Positions 8,292 to 16,411 of a DNA stretch of 64,000 nucleotides are shown here, in pieces. The DNA lies in assembly GCA_958296245.1 (NCBI GenBank), contig OY282458.1, forward strand, positions 1,386,777-1,450,776. Reading direction: 5' to 3'. The translations under genes and the position numbers were made by a program. The stretch comes from an uncultured Dehalococcoidia bacterium (GTDB lineage: Bacteria; Chloroflexota; Dehalococcoidia; Lucifugimonadales; G958296245). Each line of letters starts with the position of its first letter. Within the stretch, counting starts at the first letter, position 1. The notes below the pieces were generated by a model. The model had not been told where the DNA came from, made no database searches, and saw only the letters and a program-made list of their open reading frames with translations.

Positions 8292-9053
8292 CTACTCGTC
8301 CAGGCCGAGGAGCTTGATCGCGTTCAGACCCAGGACCTTGAGCTTCGCTTCGTCAGGAATGTCGGCGGTGACGATGCGGCCGACCTGCAGCCGAGGGTCC
8401 ATCAAGGGCATGTCAGAGCCGAACATGACCCGATCGGGGCCTGCTCCCTTGACCAAGTATTCTATGGTGCCATGCTCGCCGAAGGAGGTGCATGTCTCCA
8501 GATAGATGTTCGGACATTCTTGTGCGGCTTCCACGGCCTGCTTCTGGCCTTGGGCGCTGTTCCCGGAGTGAGCGAGCACCCACCGCACTTTGTCGTACTG
8601 CTGCGCGAGAGAGATGAACCGGTGGGGGTTGCTCAGCATGTCGTGATCGCCCACGTACGATGAATGGCTCATGATCACTACGCCACGGTCATTGCACCAC
8701 TCGAAGATGTGATGGTAGCCGGGGTCGTCTATGGGGCGTTGGAAGTACGTAGGGTAGAGCTTCAGCGACCTGAACCGGAGGGCTCCGAATGCGCGCTCCA
8801 ACTCGTCTATGGTCTCGTCGGGGTAGTGGGGCGTGACGAACGCGACGCCCACGAACCGCTCCGGGTGCGCTGCGACCAGCCGGGACACGACGTCGTTGCC
8901 GCGTCTGGCGTCGCCGTGAAAGATGCAGTTTACGTTGCACCTGTCCACCCCGGCGGCGTCCATGGCCTCCAGCAGGCGGCCTACGTCGTCGTCGGTAGCC
9001 TTGTTGCCCCAGCGTCCGGCGTGAACGTGAAAGTCGAATACGGGGGTATTCAA
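8292..9053 (-). CDS. Amidohydrolase (amidohydro-rel/ACMSD-like)
   Basis: A 253-residue TIM-barrel metal hydrolase or decarboxylase. All usual ligands are visible: FDFHVHAGR (HxH), IMSHSSYVG (His), VLAHSGNSA (His) and MFGSDMPLM (Asp). This subgroup includes ACMSD-type decarboxylases and lactone hydrolases. The start codon is TTG at 9053: the protein then begins NTPVFDFHVH, right for the family, and a GGAG inside the end of the upstream gene is well placed. Only 4 bp separate the two amidohydrolases, so they are translationally close and may form a complex. Confidence 0.87.
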   Translation of the reverse strand: MNTPVFDFHVHAGRWGNKATDDDVGRLLEAMDAAGVDRCNVNCIFHGDARRGNDVVSRLVAAHPERFVGVAFVTPHYPDETIDELERAFGALRFRSLKLYPTYFQRPIDDPGYHHIFEWCNDRGVVIMSHSSYVGDHDMLSNPHRFISLAQQYDKVRWVLAHSGNSAQGQKQAVEAAQECPNIYLETCTSFGEHGTIEYLVKGAGPDRVMFGSDMPLMDPRLQVGRIVTADIPDEAKLKVLGLNAIKLLGLDE

Positions 9054-9057
9054 GGTT

Positions 9058-9813
9058 TCACTCCATCCTCAAGAGCCGTTTCAGGTTGCCAGAGCATATC
9101 GCGCCCAGCGTCGACTCGCTTAGCCCGTATCGGTGTAGGTGATATAGCTGCGGCGCGATGGGCGAGTCCGGGAACCTTGACCCGAACATGACCCGCTCTT
9201 CACCTACGGTCCCCAAGAGGACGTCGATGCCGGACAGGATTACGAACCTGGAGATCTCGACGTTCAGGTTGGGGAGAGCGGCCAGCATCGGCAGCGCCCA
9301 GTTGGCGTGCGAGTAGTGGGCCTCGCTGAGCACCACTTGGACCTCCGGGTTCTCCAGCAGGGTGTCGTGCGTCTCGGAAGGATCGACGTGCGCGGCGTTG
9401 AGCCATAGAGGGATGCCTGCGTCCGCGAGCCAGCTCAGCCAAGGGCCCACCACCCAGTCTCTGAACGGGTAGTCGTGGAGCGTGGGCGCCATCCGGATCG
9501 AGCGTACGTCGTGCGCTTGGACATCCTCGATGAAAGCTTCCATGTCGTCGAACGCGGGGTTGACGACGAACTGCGGCGCGAATCTGGGCTCGCCGGCTGT
9601 CATCTCGAGCAGAAGCTCGTTGCCCTGCGGTCCGTCGAACTCCACGGCGTGTTGCGAGTAGACGACGGCGCGCTGCACGCCGGCCATGTCCATCGCGGCT
9701 AGGGCGCCCTCCGCCGTGTGGCTCCTGACCGGCCTGTCGTGGCGCCTCCCAAGGGCCATATTGGCGTCGAATACGGGCGCCGAGGGTCTGAAATGGAGGT
9801 CTACCTGTCCCAT
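9058..9813 (-). CDS. Amidohydrolase-fold protein lacking the metal ligands (likely pseudoenzyme)
   Basis: A 251-residue homolog of the next gene with the same barrel layout (AMDMAGVQRAVVYS, ICSGNLKRLLRM). The expected HxH strand reads FDANMALGR, and the expected GSD-x-P motif reads MFGSRFPDS, so both first-strand His and the final Asp are replaced. Other His remain (NAAHVDPSE, SEAHYSHAN), but not in a canonical set. It may be a non-catalytic partner or sensor for the intact amidohydrolase 4 bp downstream, or may bind substrate without metal. First gene of the five-gene operon. ATG 9813 has only a weak ribosome-binding site. Confidence 0.78.
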   Translation of the reverse strand: MGQVDLHFRPSAPVFDANMALGRRHDRPVRSHTAEGALAAMDMAGVQRAVVYSQHAVEFDGPQGNELLLEMTAGEPRFAPQFVVNPAFDDMEAFIEDVQAHDVRSIRMAPTLHDYPFRDWVVGPWLSWLADAGIPLWLNAAHVDPSETHDTLLENPEVQVVLSEAHYSHANWALPMLAALPNLNVEISRFVILSGIDVLLGTVGEERVMFGSRFPDSPIAPQLYHLHRYGLSESTLGAICSGNLKRLLRME

Positions 9814-9969
9814 GGGTGGCCGTGAGTCTAGCAGCGCACACTATGGCCCGTCAACGTGTGTGTGTAGATGTTCAATGATTATGTCAGTCCATGAAGAGGG
9901 CTGATTGATTGGGGCCGATGCGGCTGGCTACAGGACTAGTACCTTATCTGGCTTTCTCACCGGCGGCGC

Positions 9970-10800
9970 TCACGTTGGGCGTCTGGATGCCTTGGGGCCT
10001 CGGGTCCAATACTGCCTCAGCACCGCGAGGTGTCGAGTGGTCCAATCCGTGTAGCCAAGTACCAGGGCCTCGTCCGGGTATTTCGAAGACTTTACCTCGT
10101 CCCACACTACGAGATGGATATTGTACTGACCGCAAATTCTATTGACATGGTTCCGAGACACACTCTCGTCTGCCGTGAAGAGGAAGACGTTAGGAGAGCG
10201 AAGATTGAATAACTCCTCCGCTACTTCTGCCCAGCGTTCTCGTAAGGTTCGCTTTATCGATACGACCGCTGAGATGTTCCGATTCGCCTTATGGGTTTGC
10301 AGATCAGGAAGGATCAGGTCGGTTCTATGCTCCATCTCCTGCCGATGGTATGGCAGCTTGGCGAGATCGAGTAATCCTTCGATCTGAAGTTCGAAGTCTT
10401 TGCCGCCTCTCGTCTTGCGGCTCTGGCTAACACTGAGGAAGGCGTCTCTAAAGCGAGGGTAGAGCTCATTGAATAGCAACGAAAACCCTACCCTGAAGCC
10501 CTGATTAGAGGCTTTACGTTCCGCACGTTCGAATGAGCCTGGAAACTCCTCTATGAAGTGACGGGGAATCCCGCTGGCGTAGCTGGACTCTTCGTAGCGT
10601 TCTAGGGTCACCAGGGTTTCCTTCCACAGATTCCAGAGCATCTCGTTGAAACGGGCAGCCACGTGATCGGGATCTACGGATTCACAGACATACCCAAGCC
10701 GCATGAACGTCTCCTTAACGATCACCGTTGACGGTGGCAGCCTGCCCTCTTTGCGGACACGCTTCATCAACTTCCTCATCTGTCCGCGTGGGTCAGCCAT
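9970..10800 (-). CDS. Type II restriction endonuclease, PD-(D/E)XK fold
   Basis: A 276-residue putative restriction enzyme. The C-terminal half shows a PD-(D/E)XK-type core: FELQIEGLLD (helix with Glu137/Glu141), TDLILPD (Asp161) and AVVSIKRTLRERW (S-x-K183, then a basic helix). The SIKRTLRERW ending is, as I remember it, typical of EcoRII/BsaWI-like type II enzymes. Its start overlaps the methyltransferase stop by 8 bp on the same strand, the classic methylase-before-nuclease order. GC content is clearly below the neighbouring catabolic genes, pointing to lateral transfer. The recognition site cannot be read from sequence. Confidence 0.8.
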   Translation of the reverse strand: MADPRGQMRKLMKRVRKEGRLPPSTVIVKETFMRLGYVCESVDPDHVAARFNEMLWNLWKETLVTLERYEESSYASGIPRHFIEEFPGSFERAERKASNQGFRVGFSLLFNELYPRFRDAFLSVSQSRKTRGGKDFELQIEGLLDLAKLPYHRQEMEHRTDLILPDLQTHKANRNISAVVSIKRTLRERWAEVAEELFNLRSPNVFLFTADESVSRNHVNRICGQYNIHLVVWDEVKSSKYPDEALVLGYTDWTTRHLAVLRQYWTRGPKASRRPT

Positions 10801-11818
10801 CAGTGGGAGGATTCCGGAAGTCCAACAGGTATTCGAACGTGGTTCCCATGGTTATGTAGTTGCTCGGCCACCCGAAGATGCCTACTCGATTGACAATGTT
10901 GGTGCGGTCCCAGATTATTGTATTGCGGAACTCGTACCCCGCCTTCCTCAGAGCTTCTACGACGGACATGTGGATGGTGATGCGCCGGTTTTCCCACCAC
11001 ATGTCAGGAACGTTGATGACACAGTGTGCGCCCGGCTTCAGCAGCCTGCGCATTCGCGCAAAGATGTCACCTATCACTGCCGAGTAACGCTCCAAGGGCA
11101 TAGTGCCCAGGTCACGGGGATCCTGAGAATATTGCTCCACGACCCCCAATTGGTCGTTCTTACGGTCCCGCCGAGATTTGTTCCCCCTCTTCCTGTTCAA
11201 TAGGTTGGCGTAGGGTGGAGAGGTTAGGATCAGTGACACACTGCCGGGCGTGAGGTACTCGGCGATCTTAACGGCGTCGTCGTGTATGACCAGTTGCGTT
11301 GTGCCAGTGAACAGGTCCTTCTGAATCAGGCGGCTCTCCGAGACATCTATGTACCTCTGCTGAAGATCGAAGCCCACTGCGTTCCTGTCGGCATCCTGAG
11401 CGGCGACTAGAGTCGTACCGCTCCCGACGAACGGGTCTAGTACCAATTCTCCCCTGTGAGAGAAGAGCTCTATGACTCTTGTAGCCAGTGAAATCGGGAA
11501 AGTGGCGGGATGAATCTTCTTGTCACGGATGTCGCGACCTTCATAGTTGAACTGCCAGACTCCCAACTGGCATTTGAGCCACTCCTTGGCAGACAGGCAG
11601 TTCAAATGGTTGGGTTTGCAACCGCACAGCCGGTCGTGTCCAACCCCCAAGTTGCTCCGGTACAAGGCATTGCCTTCGCGGATGGCATGAGGCAATCTGG
11701 GTACGTCGTGGTTTGACTGACCATCCGCACCCGCATCCACCATGTGTGTCTTCTGGGCCCTCGCTCTCGTAGGTGTCGCTGTTTGAGAGGGTGTGTGACA
11801 AGGTGCTTGCCGAGTCAT
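10793..11818 (-). CDS. Type II DNA methyltransferase (SPPY class, N4-cytosine or N6-adenine)
   Basis: A 341-residue SAM-dependent DNA methylase. Motif I is DPFVGSGTT (128-136), preceded by HPATFP (motif X-like). The catalytic motif is TSPPY (199-203), more often N4-cytosine specific. Motif I comes before the catalytic motif with a C-terminal remainder for target recognition, a gamma-like order. NVPDMWWENRR and the GTTFEYLL region near the end also match this class. It protects host sites from the overlapping endonuclease. The start is uncertain: ATG 11818 has a weak ribosome-binding site and abuts a palindromic repeat; ATG 11743 is an alternative. Confidence 0.88.
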   Translation of the reverse strand: MTRQAPCHTPSQTATPTRARAQKTHMVDAGADGQSNHDVPRLPHAIREGNALYRSNLGVGHDRLCGCKPNHLNCLSAKEWLKCQLGVWQFNYEGRDIRDKKIHPATFPISLATRVIELFSHRGELVLDPFVGSGTTLVAAQDADRNAVGFDLQQRYIDVSESRLIQKDLFTGTTQLVIHDDAVKIAEYLTPGSVSLILTSPPYANLLNRKRGNKSRRDRKNDQLGVVEQYSQDPRDLGTMPLERYSAVIGDIFARMRRLLKPGAHCVINVPDMWWENRRITIHMSVVEALRKAGYEFRNTIIWDRTNIVNRVGIFGWPSNYITMGTTFEYLLDFRNPPTDG

Positions 11819-11825
11819 AGTATCC

Positions 11826-11871
11826 GTTCACCCTGAGCTGTCGAAGGGTCGTTCGTGGTTCGACACGCTCA
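11826..11871. repeat. REP-like intergenic palindrome
   Basis: The segment CCCTGAGCTGTCGAAGGG followed by GTTCGTGGTTCGACACGCTC is a degenerate double palindrome around TGAGC..GTCGAA and TTCGAC..GCTCA. From memory, sequences of the type CCCTGAGCTTGTCGAAGGG are widespread REP-like elements in many bacterial genomes. It lies just upstream of the methyltransferase gene, at the edge of the restriction-modification island. The rest of the gap to 12037 shows nothing firm beyond a TACAAT about 75 bp before the next gene. Confidence 0.6.
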
Positions 11872-12037
11872 TTACAAGCTGAGATGCATTGTACCCTAGT
11901 CCGACGGCCCTGTCGTTAGTGCGCAAAGTGCGTTGGGCCTGCTTTAGATGATGTAGGATACAATTCATGCCTACCATCGGATTGGCGGGCATGAGCAGGC
12001 TTCCGGGCCGCCGCAGGCGAGATGCAGGGAGGGTGAG

Positions 12038-13084
12038 ATGCACGTAATACGGGACGGTGAGCTTCATAGCCTCGTTAGCAGGATCCTTCGGGCGGCGGGC
12101 GCCGACGATAGGAACGCCGGCCGGGTGGCGGAAGCGCTCGTGTCATCGAACTTGGCCGGCGTGGACACGCACGGCGTGATACACCTTCCGAGGTACGTTG
12201 AAGCTATGAGGGACGGCGAGATCGTCCCCACGGTCTGGCCCGAGGTGTTGAGCGGAACGCCGGCCTCGGCGCTTGTCAGCGGCAATTGGGGATTCGGGCA
12301 CGTTGCCGCCAAGTACGCCATGGAATTGGCCATCGAGAAGGGCCGCGAGCAGGGGATAGCCGTCGTCGGTATCGTGCAGACCAATCACATCGGCCGTCTG
12401 GGAGAGTATGCGGAGATGGCCGCGTCCTGCGGCATGGTCGGGATGGTGTGGGCCGGCGGTTACGCCGAGCAGAAGCCTATGGCCGTGCCCTACGGAGGCC
12501 GCAAGCCGGTGCTGCACACGAACCCACTGGCCATGGGCTTCCCGGCCGGCGGCGAGCCCACCATCGTGCTGGACTTTGCGACGACCGCTATCGCGGGCTC
12601 GAAGGTCCTATTGGCGCAGCAGGGCGGCAAGCCGATCCCTCCGGGCTCGGTCGTGGACAAGGACGGCAACCCCACCACGGACCCCGCCGCGTTCTTGGAC
12701 GGCGGGGCGCAGCTTCCGTTCGGCGCTCACAAGGGCTACGCCATCATGCTGGCCGTAGAGTTCCTGAGCAGGATCCTGCTCGGTACGGCCCGGTACGCCG
12801 ATCCGGCGCGGGGCGGTGTGAACATGCGGGACCAGGGCGTGTCGATGATTGCTTTGAAGGCTGACCTGTTCCAGCCACTCGGCGAGTTCGAGGCATTGGC
12901 CGCCGAGATGGAGCGGCGGATCAGGGCCATCCCGTCGGCGCCGGGCTTCGATGAGGTGATCGTTCCGGGAGACCCGGAGGCCCGCAACCGGGAGGAGCGC
13001 ACCCGGGACGGGATCCCCATCACCGACGAGATATGGGCGTCGCTGGTCGAGACCGCCGAGGCTCTGGGCGTTTCCGCCGGTTGA
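12038..13084 (+). CDS. Ldh-family oxidoreductase (malate/L-lactate/ureidoglycolate dehydrogenase type)
   Basis: A 348-residue NAD(P)-dependent 2-hydroxyacid dehydrogenase of the non-Rossmann Ldh_2 family (MdhII, YlbC, AllD relatives). Family marks: GVDTHGVIHLPRY (His45), VQTNHIGRLGEY (His117), HTNPLAMGFP, DFATTAIAGSK, VVDKDGNPTTDPAAF and GAHKGYAIMLAVEF. Length is normal. GGAGGGTGAG directly before ATG 12038 supports the start. It resembles the minus-strand gene at 19240, so the region has two copies of this oxidation step. Likely oxidises a sugar-derived 2-hydroxyacid; substrate not determinable. Confidence 0.92.
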   Translation: MHVIRDGELHSLVSRILRAAGADDRNAGRVAEALVSSNLAGVDTHGVIHLPRYVEAMRDGEIVPTVWPEVLSGTPASALVSGNWGFGHVAAKYAMELAIEKGREQGIAVVGIVQTNHIGRLGEYAEMAASCGMVGMVWAGGYAEQKPMAVPYGGRKPVLHTNPLAMGFPAGGEPTIVLDFATTAIAGSKVLLAQQGGKPIPPGSVVDKDGNPTTDPAAFLDGGAQLPFGAHKGYAIMLAVEFLSRILLGTARYADPARGGVNMRDQGVSMIALKADLFQPLGEFEALAAEMERRIRAIPSAPGFDEVIVPGDPEARNREERTRDGIPITDEIWASLVETAEALGVSAG

Positions 13085-13086
13085 CG

Positions 13087-13240
13087 TAACTGTTCAGAGT
13101 TCGTGAGGTCCTTTTCGACTGGCGCAGCCCCGATAAAGCAGCGTCTTTAGATCCCCAACCCGCCCGCTCCTTTGGTAACTGGGGGCGCAGCCCCCAGACC
13201 CCCTGCCAGAGGGGAGAACCTCACAGAGTCTGAACAGTTA
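13087..13240 (+). repeat. R1 miniature inverted-repeat element, copy 1
   Basis: A 154-bp element bounded by TAACTGTTCAGA and TCTGAACAGTTA; the inverted ends match over about 23 bp imperfectly (continuing to GTGAGGT/ACCTCAC). The core has AGCCCCGATAAAGCAG, a C-rich stretch and a GGGGGCGCAGCCCCC hairpin. It has no coding capacity, so it is MITE-like. Reference orientation for the five R1 copies in this window. It starts 2 bp after the Ldh stop and ends 3 bp before the -35 box of the next promoter. Confidence 0.88.
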
Positions 13241-13243
13241 CGG

Positions 13244-13272
13244 TTGACTCGCTCTATGGCGCTCTCTATACT
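13244..13272 (+). promoter_or_regulatory. Sigma70-type promoter for the SDR pair
   Basis: TTGACT (13244-13249), a 17-bp spacer, TATACT (13267-13272): a near-consensus promoter 45 bp before ATG 13318 and immediately after R1 copy 1. It probably drives both SDR genes and perhaps the sialidase-like gene behind them. Confidence 0.75.
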
Positions 13273-13317
13273 CGCCGGCGTCCGGTCACCCATCCCTTCG
13301 CGAACAGGAGCACCGCT

Positions 13318-14127
13318 ATGGGCGCCTTCGAAGGCAAGGTCGTAATCGTCACCGGCGGCGCCTACGGTATTGGCCGGGCGACGGCCTTGGAGTTTGCGAA
13401 GGCGGGCGCCGCGGTCGCCATCGCCGACGTCAACGAGGCGGTTGGCCGCACGGTTGAAGCCGACCTGAAACGGCTGGGCGCAGGCGGCTTGCTCGTCAAG
13501 GCGGACGTGGCCCGCTTAGAGGAGTGCCGGCGGGTCGTGTCCGAAACGGTGGACGCCTTCGGAGGCGTGGACGTCCTATTCAACAACGTCGGCATCCAAT
13601 CGCCCTCATCCTATCTGAACGTCGAAGACACTCCCGAGGAGCTTTGGGACCGCATCGTGGACGTAAACCTGAAGAGCTACTACATGATGTCCAAGTTCGC
13701 CATACCTGAGCTCCGTAAGCGCGGCGGCGGCGCCATCATCAACACAGCCAGCGTCCAGGGCCTGCAGTCGCAGAAGCTGGTGCCGGCATACGCCGCGAGC
13801 AAGGGCGGGGTGTTGTCGCTGACGCGCCAGATGGCCTTGGACTACGCCGAGGAGAATATAAGGGTGCTGGCCGTATGTCCCGGGACGATCGACACCGAGA
13901 TGGTGCGCACCATAGCCCGCACGGAGCAGGGCGACACGGACCAGATCGTCGCCGGTTGGGGTAAGGGGCATCCCATAGGACGGGTCGGGCAGGGGACCGA
14001 CGTCGCCAACGTGGTGCTCTTCTTGGCCAGCGATAAGGCCAGCTTCATGACAGGCGAGCACGTCAACGTAGACGGCGGGTTCATGGCTCAGGGAGCCTGG
14101 GCAACGGGCGCCGGGTCCCAAGACTAA
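13318..14127 (+). CDS. Short-chain dehydrogenase/reductase (SDR)
   Basis: A 269-residue classical SDR. Nucleotide-binding TGGAYGIG (12-19), acidic end of beta2 (IADVN) pointing to NAD(H) rather than NADP(H), NNVG structural motif, catalytic Ser145-Tyr158-Lys162 (YAASK) and CPGTIDTEM after the active site. The C-terminus ends in the usual TGEHVNVDGGF tetramer region. Probably oxidises a sugar or sugar-acid hydroxyl. First of two adjacent SDRs, 32 bp apart, behind a strong promoter. Confidence 0.92.
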   Translation: MGAFEGKVVIVTGGAYGIGRATALEFAKAGAAVAIADVNEAVGRTVEADLKRLGAGGLLVKADVARLEECRRVVSETVDAFGGVDVLFNNVGIQSPSSYLNVEDTPEELWDRIVDVNLKSYYMMSKFAIPELRKRGGGAIINTASVQGLQSQKLVPAYAASKGGVLSLTRQMALDYAEENIRVLAVCPGTIDTEMVRTIARTEQGDTDQIVAGWGKGHPIGRVGQGTDVANVVLFLASDKASFMTGEHVNVDGGFMAQGAWATGAGSQD

Positions 14128-14159
14128 CCTCTAAAGAGCGGATCTTAGGAGAGCGCGGA

Positions 14160-14933
14160 ATGGAAGGCAAGGTTGCCGTCGTCACGGGCGGGGGCGGCGG
14201 GCTGGGGTCGGAGATATGCCGCAGGTTCGCGTCTAGGGGCGCCGCCGTGGCTGCGGTCGACGTCAACGCCGATGCGGCCGAGGAGGTTGCCCGTGGGATA
14301 ACGTCCGGCGCTGGCCGTGCGCTGGCCGTGCAGGCTGAGGTCACCGACGAGGCGTCAGTCGAGAACGCGGTGCGCGAAGTCGTGGAAGGACTGGGCAGGG
14401 TGGACTACCTCGTCCACTGCGCGGGCACCAACATCAAGGCGCCCATCTTGGAGATGTCCTTGGAGCAGTGGAAGGTGTCCCTAGAGGCCCACCTGACCGG
14501 GGCTTTCCTGTTCTGTCGGGAGGCGGGCAAGCGGATGGTCGAGCAGGGGAACGGCGGCAGCATCGTCCTGATGTCGTCGGTGGCGGCAACTGCACCGGTG
14601 CCCGAGAGAGGCGCCTACGGGCCCGCCAAGGCCGGGCTGATCAATTTCGCAGGACAGTTGGGCTTGGAGTGGGCGCAGTACGGCATCAACGTCAACGCAG
14701 TCTGCCCGGGCGTCGCTCTGACCCCTATGACCAAGATGGTCTACGAGCGAGAGCCGGAGCTCAGGGCGCAGCGGCTGAAGCGGTTTCCCATCAAGCGGGA
14801 GGTCACCCCCGAAGAGGTGGCCGGCCTCGTTCTGTTCCTGTGTAGCGAGGAGGCCGGCTATATCAACGGCGTCGGGGTCCCCATAGACGGGGGCTTCCTC
14901 AACTCCGGCTTCTACCAGGACCCGGAGGGCTGA
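14160..14933 (+). CDS. Short-chain dehydrogenase/reductase (SDR)
   Basis: A 257-residue classical SDR with TGGGGGLG (9-16), AVDVN (NAD preference), HCAG in place of NNAG, and catalytic Ser140-Tyr153-Lys157 (YGPAK). CPGVALTPM and a GVGVPIDGGF tail are standard. GGAG lies about 10 bp before the ATG. It is clearly related to, but diverged from, the SDR just upstream, so not a recent duplication. Together with the sialidase-fold gene 48 bp downstream it looks like a sugar-oxidation operon. Confidence 0.92.
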   Translation: MEGKVAVVTGGGGGLGSEICRRFASRGAAVAAVDVNADAAEEVARGITSGAGRALAVQAEVTDEASVENAVREVVEGLGRVDYLVHCAGTNIKAPILEMSLEQWKVSLEAHLTGAFLFCREAGKRMVEQGNGGSIVLMSSVAATAPVPERGAYGPAKAGLINFAGQLGLEWAQYGINVNAVCPGVALTPMTKMVYEREPELRAQRLKRFPIKREVTPEEVAGLVLFLCSEEAGYINGVGVPIDGGFLNSGFYQDPEG

Positions 14934-14981
14934 TTCCCCTTTCGCATTACGGGAATGCGGCTGGCATGGAGTAGTTGCTCG

Positions 14982-16217
14982 ATGACAAAGCCTTGGAAGT
15001 GGGACGTCACCATCTACGACCGGCCCGGCTGGATGACGGTCTCCGACAACCACAAGCAGCTTTACCTGTCTCCCGGCGGCAGGCTCGGACTGCGGATATG
15101 GTCGTCCCCGGCGGCGCTCACGGCAACCGACTACTGGAAGGAGCAGTTCGACAACAGGGTCCTGGTCTCGGACGACGGCGGCATGAGTTGGAGCGCCGGC
15201 AGCGGCTCGGACGTGCCGCCGAGACGCTCGGTCAGGACGGCGTCGGGGCGCATAGTCTCCATCCTTAGCTCCGAGGTGATGCAGGCCCCGGAAGAGCGGA
15301 AACGCCACCTGGAGAGCGTCGGACTCGGCCATCTCTACAGCGACACCACCTTCTACCAGTACCGGCTCTGGCCGGAGCGTATGCGGGACGAGGTGGCCGG
15401 GATGGGGTTGCTGGTGCACGAGGTCGGCGACGGCGTGATCGGCACGCACACGGGCCAGACGCTGCGCATCTCCGAGGACGAAGGGAAGACGTGGAAGCAC
15501 CGCGGTCTGTCCGAGTTCCCCTTCCACGCGAAGATGATCGGCTTCTTCCGGGACCCGGTCATCACTCCATCGGGCGCCATAGTGGGCGCCAGCGACGGCA
15601 TCCCCAACCCGGAGCGCGGCCCTGCGGAGGGCCTTAAGTCCGTCGACCACTGCCTCAGGAGCGAGGACGACGGCGACACGTGGGAGCTGATCACGGTTGG
15701 CGTGGACCCTGAAGGCGTCCGTGAATTCGCGGAGCCCCAGGTGGCGCTGCTCCCGTCGGGAAGGCTCATCATGATGATGAGGACGGCTGCGGGAGAAGAC
15801 GACCGCCGCATCTACCAGAGCTTCTCCGAGGACGACGGCAAGACCTGGACGCCCGCGGAGCGCACTCCGATGTGGGGCAAGCCCCCCAACCCGGTCGTGC
15901 TCCGCAGCGGCGCGCTGCTCTGCAGCTACGCCTACCGGCGCGCGCCCTTCGGCGTGCGGGCATGCGTTAGCTACGACGAGGGCGCTACCTGGGACATCGC
16001 CAACGAGAAGATCATCCGCGACGACGCCGTCACCGGCAGAATCAGCTATCCGACCGCGGTCCAGCTCGAGGACGAGAGCGTCTTCGTCTTCTACGGCATC
16101 AACAAGCCGTGTGAGCCGTTGCCCGAAGAAGAGAAGATACAGGGCGAGAACATCAGGATATACCTGGGCGGCAGCCGCTTCCACCAAGACTGGATGCGCC
16201 CGGAGCCCGTCCCCTAG
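14982..16217 (+). CDS. Sialidase/BNR-repeat family protein
   Basis: A 411-residue six-bladed-propeller protein. Five Asp-boxes (S-x-D-x-G-x-x-W type) are visible: VSDDGGMSWS, ISEDEGKTWK, RSEDDGDTWE, FSEDDGKTWT and VSYDEGATWD. No signal peptide is seen, so it may act on imported oligosaccharides. True sialidases also need an arginine triad and a Tyr/Glu pair; I cannot confirm these. The frame is open from 14955, but ATG 14982 with GGAG upstream gives a sensible N-terminus. It follows the two SDR genes and could release a sugar acid that they oxidise. Confidence 0.83.
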   Translation: MTKPWKWDVTIYDRPGWMTVSDNHKQLYLSPGGRLGLRIWSSPAALTATDYWKEQFDNRVLVSDDGGMSWSAGSGSDVPPRRSVRTASGRIVSILSSEVMQAPEERKRHLESVGLGHLYSDTTFYQYRLWPERMRDEVAGMGLLVHEVGDGVIGTHTGQTLRISEDEGKTWKHRGLSEFPFHAKMIGFFRDPVITPSGAIVGASDGIPNPERGPAEGLKSVDHCLRSEDDGDTWELITVGVDPEGVREFAEPQVALLPSGRLIMMMRTAAGEDDRRIYQSFSEDDGKTWTPAERTPMWGKPPNPVVLRSGALLCSYAYRRAPFGVRACVSYDEGATWDIANEKIIRDDAVTGRISYPTAVQLEDESVFVFYGINKPCEPLPEEEKIQGENIRIYLGGSRFHQDWMRPEPVP

Positions 16218-16228
16218 ATCCGAACCTG

Positions 16229-16372
16229 ATGCCTCCCGCCAACGGCGTGTTGTCTGGCAAGGCGGCAGTCGTCACCGGCGCAGGCAAGGGAATCGGCAAG
16301 GCCATAGCCGTCGGCTACGGCGCCGCTGGCGCTACCGTGTGCTGCGTCGCCCGGACCGAGTCCGACATCTGA
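16229..16372 (+). pseudogene. Truncated SDR gene (5' fragment)
   Basis: 47 codons starting 11 bp after the sialidase-like stop encode only the first SDR unit: SGKAAVVTGAGKGIGKAIA (TGxxxGIG motif) and TVCCVARTESD, then a TGA at 16370-16372. In intact SDRs this point is the end of beta2, with some 200 residues to follow. After the TGA only eight more codons precede a TAG, with no SDR similarity, so a Sec readthrough is not credible. The break coincides with the edge of the inserted segment 16373-17709. Confidence 0.75.
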
Positions 16373-16411
16373 CGCGAGTGTGCAGCTCGCAGCCTGTAGG
16401 GTGATTTCCTC

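Noticed and set aside
14481-16187. A 568-codon open frame on the minus strand
   Set aside because: Antisense to the sialidase-like gene and the end of an SDR whose motifs are unmistakable in the plus frame; no ribosome-binding site and no domain.
16370-16396. TGA in the SDR fragment read as selenocysteine
   Set aside because: A tRNA-Sec is present, so I checked. After the TGA only eight codons follow before a TAG and they show no SDR similarity, so truncation is the better explanation.
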